A stretch of 5,904 nucleotides of DNA from the NCBI GenBank assembly GCA_964343305.1, contig CAYFJO010000608.1:1-5904 (forward strand), read 5' to 3'. Below the pieces are notes generated by a model. The model did not search any database and was not told the DNA's origin. It worked only from the letters and a program-made list of their open reading frames with translations. The stretch comes from CAYFJO01 sp964343305 (GTDB lineage Bacteria; Planctomycetota; Planctomycetia; Pirellulales; Pirellulaceae). How positions within the stretch are numbered: the first letter of the stretch is position 1; each line of letters opens with the position of its first letter. Positions 1-4,139 of the stretch are shown one piece after another. The translations under genes were made by a program, and so were the position numbers.

Positions 1-265
1 CGGGAAGTGTACTCGGTCGCAGCAAAAAACATGGGCCACCAACGTACTTGAGCGGTGCTGGCAAGGCAACGTACAATCCGTTGACAGTGCCGCGCCGAAC
101 CGGTCGCGTGCGCAATCAGCACGCAGCAAACATTCTCTTTGTTCGAAGCAGCCATGCCAACTCTCTCACTCTGGACCGTGTACGGACGGTTCGCAGTGGC
201 GTCGGCGTGGATCTTGTCTCGATGTATTTGCACCGAGACCTTTTATCCTTTACCCTCTCCAAGCC

Positions 266-553
266 ATGCCACAAAAGGATGCAACAGCACCGGCGACCAA
301 AGCGGATCTCATGCAACTTCATCGCGACTTGTTGGATCGTTTCGAGACTATCGATCAACGATTCGCTGCGATGGAAAAACGCATTGCCGATGAAGCCAAG
401 GACACGAGACTTCATTTCGATGTATCGCTCGAAAACTTCCGCGATGAGATTACAGGAGCGTTTTCCGACCGCACAGCGCAGTTTGAACAGAAACTCTACA
501 AGCTCACGTACCGCATTCGAGCGATCGAACGCAAGTTGGAACTCGCCTCGTAG
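266..553 (+). CDS. Small coiled-coil protein, function unknown
   Basis: This 95-residue hydrophilic protein has no signal peptide or membrane segment. Residues about 11-45 (starting TKADLMQLHRDLLDRFETID) and about 68-92 show heptad-like spacing of Leu/Phe/Ile/Met and are probably coiled coils; a less regular stretch containing TRLHFDV joins them. The pattern of a TKADL start, a repeated 'RF..ID.RF..ME' helix, an HFDV segment and a second helix matches a loose group of small bacterial coiled-coil proteins of unknown role. I recognise the style, not a named family. No Shine-Dalgarno precedes the ATG at 266 (the upstream bases are pyrimidine-rich). The next in-frame ATG is at 311, but starting there would remove the TKADL segment, so I keep 266. 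The frame stays open upstream to the window edge, but its composition there (Ser/Arg/Cys-rich) does not look coding. A hairpin follows the stop codon. Confidence 0.65.
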   Translation: MPQKDATAPATKADLMQLHRDLLDRFETIDQRFAAMEKRIADEAKDTRLHFDVSLENFRDEITGAFSDRTAQFEQKLYKLTYRIRAIERKLELAS

Positions 554-567
554 TTGCAGGAGGTAAT

Positions 568-601
568 TTGAAGAGTGCCTGCCGTACCAGGCGCTCTTTA
601 G
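568..601 (+). terminator. Strong hairpin after the 266-553 gene, candidate terminator
   Basis: Bases 568-581 pair with 588-601, giving 14 consecutive pairs (three G-U) around the 6-base loop CCGTAC, starting 14 bases after the TAG stop. The core is AAGAGTGCCTG against CAGGCGCTCTT. The U-tract is short (CUCUUUA) and lies mostly inside the 3' arm, so it may be a weak terminator, a transcript-stabilising end, or the first domain of the larger structured region at 568-703. Confidence 0.5.
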
Positions 602-602
602 C

Positions 603-703
603 CATCGGCTGGATGCACCGGCAGTGAGCACGATGCTTGCTTACGTGCATTGTCACCGATGAAGGGGAAGCAATTCCCAGGACTAATCTCAATAGTCCCC
701 TTT
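603..703 (+). ncRNA. Candidate structured RNA or mRNA leader
   Basis: Two further folded domains follow the 568-601 hairpin with almost no linker. The first is a long interrupted hairpin: CATCGG 603-608 with CCGATG 656-661, ATGCAC 613-618 with GTGCAT 645-650, GCA 621-623 with TGC 638-640, and AGCA 627-630 with TGCT 634-637. The second is a compact three-way junction: AAGG 662-665 with CCTT 699-702, GGAA 666-669 with TTCC 674-677 closed by a GCAA (GNRA) tetraloop, and GGACTA 680-685 with TAGTCC 693-698. It is followed by TTTTCTCGTT, which is terminator-like. An alternative pairing, AAGGGGA 662-668 with TCCCCTT 696-702, would compete with the junction. No known RNA family is recognised. The pairing was found by eye, so chance folding cannot be excluded. 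Confidence 0.33.
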
Positions 704-712
704 TCTCGTTCT

Positions 713-733
713 GGGCGCCAGTTCTCCGCGCCC
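713..733 (+). other. GC-rich hairpin upstream of the 806 gene
   Basis: GGGCGC (713-718) pairs with GCGCCC (728-733) around a 9-base loop. No U-tract follows. It is one of five hairpins in a row in the 554-805 gap. Confidence 0.35.
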
Positions 734-756
734 TAGACACCCGTGTTTGTTTTCCT

Positions 757-772
757 AAGCGCACGTGCGCTT
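757..772. promoter_or_regulatory. Perfect 16-bp palindrome, possible operator
   Basis: AAGCGCACGTGCGCTT is identical to its reverse complement over all 16 bases and lies 33 bases upstream of the ATG at 806. As DNA it has the two-fold symmetry of a dimeric regulator or recombinase site. As RNA it would extend to 755-774 by a C-G and a U-G pair. Just downstream, TTGTAA (777-782) can pair with TTACAA (788-793), next to the ribosome binding site. The function is not known. Confidence 0.4.
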
Positions 773-805
773 GGCTTTGTAACTCCTTTACAAGTGAGGT
801 GTCTG

Positions 806-1066
806 ATGAAACCCGAACGAGTGATTCGAATCGGTGCTATTTCTGGCAGTGTCTTCGTCAATGAAATCGAGACCGAAGGCGGCAAAAAGTCCATCCGCGC
901 CGTCAAATTCGAGCGGCGATACAAGGACAGTGAAGGCGAGTGGAAGAGCACCACAAGCTTCACCCTCGCCGACTTACCGACCGCGATTGCGGTACTTGGT
1001 CGTGCCCTTGAATACGTCGCGGACAAGGAAGCAGATCGAGAGATTGCGAGTGACAAATCGCGTTGA
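806..1066 (+). CDS. 86-residue conserved-type protein, function unknown
   Basis: The ATG at 806 is preceded by GAGG at 796-799 with 6 bases of spacing, which decides this start over an upstream in-frame GTG at 743. The protein begins MKPERVIRIGAISGSVF and contains the segments RRYKDSEGEWKSTTSF and LADLPTAIAVLGRALEYV, ending in a charged tail. The pattern is several short beta strands (residues about 6-50, rich in aromatic and charged residues) followed by one amphipathic helix (about 54-74). I associate this arrangement with small planctomycete hypothetical proteins often found near recombinase genes. It resembles PC4-like single-strand nucleic-acid-binding folds, but that is only an inference from strand/helix order. 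An intrinsic terminator follows 12 bases after the stop, so it is probably monocistronic. A palindrome and hairpins precede it. Confidence 0.72.
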   Translation: MKPERVIRIGAISGSVFVNEIETEGGKKSIRAVKFERRYKDSEGEWKSTTSFTLADLPTAIAVLGRALEYVADKEADREIASDKSR

Positions 1067-1078
1067 TCTCCGTCCAAA

Positions 1079-1111
1079 GCCTGGCTGGCACGGAAGCCCG
1101 CCGGACTTTTT
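1079..1111 (+). terminator. Intrinsic terminator after the 86-residue gene
   Basis: The stem runs from 1079-1089 against 1096-1106 around the loop ACGGAA. Its core is GGC-T-GGC (1083-1089) against GCC-C-GCC (1096-1102) with one T/C mismatch, extended by U1082-G1103, C1081-G1104 and G1079-C1106. Five T residues (1107-1111) follow directly. It lies 12 bases past the TGA at 1064-1066 and separates this gene from the next one. Confidence 0.55.
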
Positions 1112-1157
1112 GCGATTCAGTTCATTCCACATCTTCCTCAAAGACGAAAGACACAAA

Positions 1158-1385
1158 ATGACCGAGGCAGCAGAACAATCGAACCCAATCGAAGTCCTCA
1201 AAGTCGAGGGTCGCTACCCCTTCCATCCACGACCGCTGCATTGGCGCAACCTTCAAGCCAAGGTGTCCCGATCCACGGCGGATGTGTGTCACATTCGCAT
1301 CGATGACCAGGCCAATCCTGAAGCGTGGTTTATCGTGACAATCCAGTTTTGTGAAGACGGTGAGTCGACTGTCGAAAATCGCTAA
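1158..1385 (+). CDS. 75-residue protein of unknown function
   Basis: The protein starts MTEAAEQSNPIEVLKVEGRY and continues with FHPRPLHWRNLQAKVSRS and a C-terminal part containing CHIRIDDQANPEAWFIVTIQF. It is soluble, with no signal peptide, membrane segment or recognisable catalytic motif. Strand-like stretches alternate with loops, suggesting a small all-beta or alpha/beta domain. The start at 1158 follows a purine-rich stretch (GAAAGACACAAA) with no clear Shine-Dalgarno, and there is no better in-frame start nearby. It lies 91 bases past the previous gene, across the 1079-1111 terminator, and ends before a structured 106-base gap that leads into the excisionase-like gene. Its base composition and the sensible residue pattern support a real gene, but I do not recognise the family. 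Confidence 0.6.
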   Translation: MTEAAEQSNPIEVLKVEGRYPFHPRPLHWRNLQAKVSRSTADVCHIRIDDQANPEAWFIVTIQFCEDGESTVENR

Positions 1386-1398
1386 CCAACAAGAAAGA

Positions 1399-1450
1399 GG
1401 CCCGCTGGTGGTGGCGTGCGGCAACACGTTGACCCACTTACCAGCGGGCC
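1399..1450 (+). ncRNA. Bulged stem-loop in the leader of the excisionase-like gene
   Basis: GGCCCGCTGGT (1399-1409) and ACCAGCGGGCC (1440-1450) form a perfect 11-bp basal stem. Inside it, GTGG (1411-1414) pairs with CCAC (1434-1437) and CGTG (1415-1418) with CACG (1425-1428), leaving a CGGCAA apical loop and a TTGAC bulge at 1429-1433. The element starts 13 bases after the stop of the 75-residue gene and ends 41 bases before the ATG at 1492. No U-tract follows, so it is not a classical terminator. A second small hairpin, TTCCC 1461-1465 with GGGAA 1471-1475, lies between it and the start codon. It could be a regulatory leader, a dispersed repeat unit or a protein-binding RNA. Confidence 0.45.
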
Positions 1451-1491
1451 GGATACCAACTTCCCCAAAAGGGAAAGCCAGATACATCATT

Positions 1492-1818
1492 ATGAATGAG
1501 ATTCTCCAAACGTTGAACCGCATCGAATCGCGTCTTGTGGCCATCGAGAACATGATCGCTAAGCCAGCGATCAACGAAGCACTTTGCAAGAGCGTGTATT
1601 CGTGCTCAGAGATTTCTGAGCTTTCTCAACTTTACGGCGTCAAATCCTATCGCCCTTTTACCGTTCGGCTGGCCTGCAAGGACCGCAGGATTCCCGAAGC
1701 GGAAAAACGAGAGGACGGTTTCTGGACTGTCCCGCGAAACGCCGTCATTCGCATCCTTGAACAAGGTATGCCGCCCGAACGGCGCAAGGGCTCCGTCGCC
1801 CCTTCATCATCCCCGTAG
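1492..1818 (+). CDS. Excisionase-like winged helix-turn-helix protein
   Basis: This 108-residue protein opens with an amphipathic helix (MNEILQTLNRIESRLVAIEN, residues 1-20), probably a short coiled coil for dimerisation. A MerR/excisionase-type DNA-binding domain follows at about 35-92: a first helix in VYSCSEISELSQLYGV, a recognition segment in PFTVRLACKDRRIPEAEK, a wing in REDGFWTVP and a last helix AVIRILEQGMPP. This is the layout of excisionase-family (Xis, 'helix-turn-helix domain 17') proteins, which bend DNA at attachment sites and set the direction of recombination. Some act as ordinary regulators. The Ser/Pro-rich tail (about 100-108) is probably disordered. The ATG at 1492 is chosen because the first helix begins there; no strong ribosome site is seen. 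No intact integrase adjoins it. The only candidate is the decayed fragment on the opposite strand near 2045-2235. Confidence 0.72.
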   Translation: MNEILQTLNRIESRLVAIENMIAKPAINEALCKSVYSCSEISELSQLYGVKSYRPFTVRLACKDRRIPEAEKREDGFWTVPRNAVIRILEQGMPPERRKGSVAPSSSP

Positions 1819-1885
1819 TCCGAGAACCTACCGAGATTCTCGTTGACAATCACACAGCGAACCTATATCACAAATATGTCACACT

Positions 1886-1906
1886 ATTGGGCTGCGGATG
1901 CCCAAT
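1886..1906. terminator. Symmetric hairpin between convergent genes, possible terminator
   Basis: ATTGGGC (1886-1892) and GCCCAAT (1900-1906) form a 7-bp perfect stem around a 7-base loop. It lies 68 bases past the plus-strand stop and 363 bases past the minus-strand stop. There is no T-tract on either side, so termination is only a possibility. Confidence 0.3.
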
Positions 1907-2044
1907 GCGATTGCAACGTCATTCCAACATTCCTGGACGTAATTCGTTTATTGGGTTGGACTTACCAACACGATTCCACTGCCAGCCCAACAAGCTCCCA
2001 TAGTTTCAAATCCTAGTCCCGGAACTCGGCCAATATCGAGCATG

Positions 2045-2235
2045 GCCACGACATCCAAGAAACTCGCGTTTTCCGTTACCAAATTTGCAAACGACGTAGG
2101 TGGGGTGTTTCTGTTCGAGTTCGGTCCGCCTGGAACTCCAGCAGTTCTGGAACGGTTTTGGCCAAACCTCGACACCAGCGCGACGGATGATCTTTTTTAA
2201 ACGTGGCGCCCAAGTTCTTCTTGCGTTCCTTCGGC
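2045..2235 (-). pseudogene. Relic of a tyrosine recombinase (phage-type integrase), C-terminal part
   Basis: Read on the minus strand, one frame gives KKIIRRAGVEVWPKPFQN followed by WSSRRTELEQKHPTYVVCKF and GN. This follows the C-terminal pattern I know from planctomycete-type integrases (N-L-x-T-F-x-K-I-I-x-R-A-G, then WPK-x-FQNLRSSR-x-TEL, then HVVC-x-W-x-GN, then HYLQ). The preceding NLGATFKK lies in another frame, and the two join at the run of six A (plus-strand T 2193-2198), so the copy is frameshifted. The expected FQNLR reads FQNCW, so the catalytic Arg is lost. The HYL segment with the nucleophilic Tyr is not recognisable, and the whole N-terminal half is missing. The fragment begins within about 35 bases of the stop of the REC-kinase gene. 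Identification rests on motif memory, not on a search. Confidence 0.62.
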
Positions 2236-2268
2236 AACGGCAATTCGCAACGGCATTGGTCATGTGAC

Positions 2269-3324
2269 TTATTGCGGCATGTGAATTACAAACTCCGCGC
2301 CAGGGTGGTCACTATCACCCACGCGAATGTGGCCACCGTGGGCTTCCATCACCCTTTGTGCAATTGCCATACCAAGCCCGGTTCCCTTTGATTTTGTGGT
2401 GAAAAATGGTTCGAAGATTCGTTGTTTCTGTTCTTCGTTGAGACCGGGGCCGCTGTCACGGAAGGTGACTTCTATCACACCACCATTAGTGTCGCTTATT
2501 TCTCGGCCGTCGAATTGAATCACCACCGGGTCGCTGCAGGCGGCGAGTGAATTCTCCAGCAAATTCCGAAATACCTGCACGAGTCGAAATCGGTCGACAT
2601 TGCAATTCAATGCAAATCCGTTCGATTCTTCACGAAGCGTAACATCTCGGTCCTTGCGATGGGATGAAACCAGTTGCCATGCTTCTCGCCAGATTGACGG
2701 CAGGGTCGCTTCCGCGCGATCAAGTTTGATTGGCGCGGCATAGTTGCGGATTTCATCCAGCATCGCGTGGAGTCCGTCGCTTGCGTTTTGGATTCGGTCC
2801 AACTCGACAAAAAGTCTCGAGTTGTCGCCAGCTTCCAGGCGAGCCATCTCGACAGCGGCCTGGATGCGTTGCAGAGAATTGCGGCTTTCGTGCGCGATCA
2901 CGGTCATCATCTCGCCGATATCGGCAAGGCGTTTGGCCTGACGTGCCCGCTGCTCGGCTTGCTGCATTTCGTGCACGCGACGCAGGCGATGCAGCAACGC
3001 TTCCGGTTCGATTGGTTTAAGCAGATAGTCTTCCACGCCGTTGCGAAGACTCGCGAGACTGCTTTCCAGGTCGGCGTGCGCAGTAATGACAATAATTGCG
3101 GCTTGCGGTGCAAGCCGTTTTAGCTTTGGGACAAGATCGTCACTCAGCCCATCTGGAAGTTTTCGATCCAAAAGGACCGCGAAGTAGTCGATCCAGTTTG
3201 TGCGGTTGGTCGCTTCCGCGATGGACATGGCCGTATCAACGGTGTAGCCATCGCGTCGCAAGATACGGCCCATGCTGCTCAAAATGTCAGGCTCGTCATC
3301 GACGAATAAAATAGACAGACTCAT
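2269..3324 (-). CDS. REC-histidine kinase (receiver domain fused ahead of a kinase)
   Basis: This is a 351-residue soluble protein. Residues 1-115 form a receiver domain with the acidic pocket D9/D10, phospho-acceptor D53 (LLDRKLPDG), switch T81 (VITAHAD) and K103 (YLLKPIE). A short helical linker (about 113-135) leads to the dimerisation/phosphotransfer helix with H145 in HESRNSL; the usual Pro of HExRNPL is Ser here (S150). The ATP-binding domain (about 240-351) has the N box N254/N258 (RNLLENSLAA), G1 DSGPGL (290-295), F box FEPFF (304-308) and G2 GTGLGMA. All catalytic elements are present. In this architecture phosphorylation of the receiver is expected to control the kinase, so it can act as a relay component. 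It is the last gene of the operon, 77 bases after the double-receiver gene, with no clear Shine-Dalgarno. There is no sensor and no DNA-binding domain. Confidence 0.93.
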   Translation of the reverse strand: MSLSILFVDDEPDILSSMGRILRRDGYTVDTAMSIAEATNRTNWIDYFAVLLDRKLPDGLSDDLVPKLKRLAPQAAIIVITAHADLESSLASLRNGVEDYLLKPIEPEALLHRLRRVHEMQQAEQRARQAKRLADIGEMMTVIAHESRNSLQRIQAAVEMARLEAGDNSRLFVELDRIQNASDGLHAMLDEIRNYAAPIKLDRAEATLPSIWREAWQLVSSHRKDRDVTLREESNGFALNCNVDRFRLVQVFRNLLENSLAACSDPVVIQFDGREISDTNGGVIEVTFRDSGPGLNEEQKQRIFEPFFTTKSKGTGLGMAIAQRVMEAHGGHIRVGDSDHPGAEFVIHMPQ

Positions 3325-3377
3325 GCGTATGTTTCAATGTGACGCGGGTTCGCAGTGATCCGATTCATTGGGTCGAG

Positions 3378-3391
3378 CCGCATGAATGCGG
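3378..3391 (-). other. Intercistronic hairpin between the double-REC and REC-kinase genes
   Basis: CCGCA (3378-3382) pairs with TGCGG (3387-3391) around a 4-base loop, just past the TAG of the double-receiver gene on the minus transcript. No U-tract follows, so it is more likely to adjust stability or read-through than to end the operon. Confidence 0.3.
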
Positions 3392-3401
3392 TCAATACCA
3401 A

Positions 3402-4136
3402 CTATTTTGGCTTGCGCCGATTGAGGGCGATTTCAAGTTGGCTGAACAGCTCATCCATCTCGAACGGTTTGGTAAGAGATCCGCTTGCCGATCTCGTGAG
3501 CCCTTTCTGCATGTCCTCTTGCATTTCCGGGTCGCCACTCATCTCGATCACGAGGGCGTTGTCATTAAGTTCTTTTAGTTGTCTGAGGACCTCTAATCCG
3601 CTCTGGTCCGGCAACTTCATGTCGAGCAGCACGATGGCCCTTGGAATTCTCTCGAAAATTTGGATTGCTTCCGCAGCCGTGCTCGCCAGATGTACGTCCA
3701 ATTCTTTGTGCGAGAGGTTCCGTTGGAGCGATTGGCAAAAGTCTGGATCGTCGTCGACGATAAGGATCGGGCGCGTGCTGGCGGTGCGTTCGAGCAATGG
3801 AAAAAGCTGCTCGACTTCGAGCGGCTTGCTGAGAACTTCCACGGCGCCTTCCTGGCATGCTTGTTCCGCCAAATCAGAATAGGCAGTCATGAAGATCACG
3901 AACACCTCCGGGCACTGTCTTCGGATGTGTCGGTATGCTTCAACGCCATTCATGCCTGGCATGCGAATATCCATCAGTACGCCGTCTGGCTCGTGCTCCC
4001 TGGTCTTCTCGACGGCTTCTTGGCCGCTGTGAGCCACGTCGACTCGGTATCCGCGCGCCAACAGAATGCGGCGAAGTCCACGCACCATGTCCGGTTCGTC
4101 GTCGACCAGCAATAAATCCAAGGTGGCTTCTGACAT
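3402..4136 (-). CDS. Double receiver-domain response regulator without output domain
   Basis: The 244 residues consist of two complete receiver domains and nothing else. REC1 (about 6-118) has D12/D13, phospho-acceptor D56 (LMDIRMPGMNG), T84 (FMTAYSD) and K104 (LSKPLE). REC2 (about 122-240) has D128/D129, D172 (LLDMKLPDQSG), S200 (IEMSGD) and K223 (LTKPFE). Both sites are intact, so both should accept phosphate. With no DNA-binding, enzymatic or histidine phosphotransfer domain, it must act through protein contacts or as a phosphate shuttle or sink. The ATG lies 3 bases after the TGA of the FixL-like kinase, so translation is probably coupled; upstream purines (AAGAAG) inside the kinase's last codons are the only ribosome-site candidate. 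The obvious donor is that kinase, and the REC-kinase downstream is a natural partner. Confidence 0.93.
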   Translation of the reverse strand: MSEATLDLLLVDDEPDMVRGLRRILLARGYRVDVAHSGQEAVEKTREHEPDGVLMDIRMPGMNGVEAYRHIRRQCPEVFVIFMTAYSDLAEQACQEGAVEVLSKPLEVEQLFPLLERTASTRPILIVDDDPDFCQSLQRNLSHKELDVHLASTAAEAIQIFERIPRAIVLLDMKLPDQSGLEVLRQLKELNDNALVIEMSGDPEMQEDMQKGLTRSASGSLTKPFEMDELFSQLEIALNRRKPK

Positions 4137-4139
4137 GAC

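Larger units (their letters stand above)
1819..2268. other. 450-base convergent gap with no intact gene
   Basis: This stretch separates the plus-strand excisionase-like gene from the end of the minus-strand signalling operon. It holds the recombinase relic (about 2045-2235, minus), a hairpin at 1886-1906, a consensus-like TTGACA at 1843-1848 without a convincing -10, and a 13-base tandem repeat at 2234-2259. The open frames in it are short, shifted or unlike proteins. Confidence 0.6.

Noticed and set aside
1..51. Open frame REVYSVAAKNMGHQRT ending in TGA at 49-51, possible tail of a gene entering from the left
   Set aside because: Only 16 codons are visible with no recognisable motif; it cannot be told from chance.
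40..74. Direct repeat CAACGTAC at 40-47 and 67-74
   Set aside because: Eight bases, two copies, no associated feature; likely chance.
2..265. Frame of the 266-553 gene stays open upstream to the window edge
   Set aside because: The translated stretch is Ser/Arg/Cys/Gln-rich and has no ATG, GTG or TTG; it looks non-coding, so the gene is taken to start at 266.
116..631. 171-codon minus-strand open frame
   Set aside because: It is antisense to the coiled-coil gene, its composition is unlike a protein, and it is best explained as a shadow frame.
1399..1450. Bulged hairpin as an integron attC site
   Set aside because: The outer RYYYAAC and GTTRRRY core sites are not in the right places, and no integron integrase is present.
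1122..1589. 155-codon minus-strand open frame across the 75-residue and excisionase-like genes
   Set aside because: It crosses two better-supported plus-strand genes and the structured leader, and no domain is visible.
1843..1870. TTGACA followed by TATATC as a sigma-70 promoter
   Set aside because: The spacing to TATATC is only 15 bases and no plus-strand gene follows; it is probably chance.
3565..3858. Arg/Ser-rich frames overlapping the double-receiver gene on both strands
   Set aside because: They are shadow frames of a gene with two clear receiver domains.
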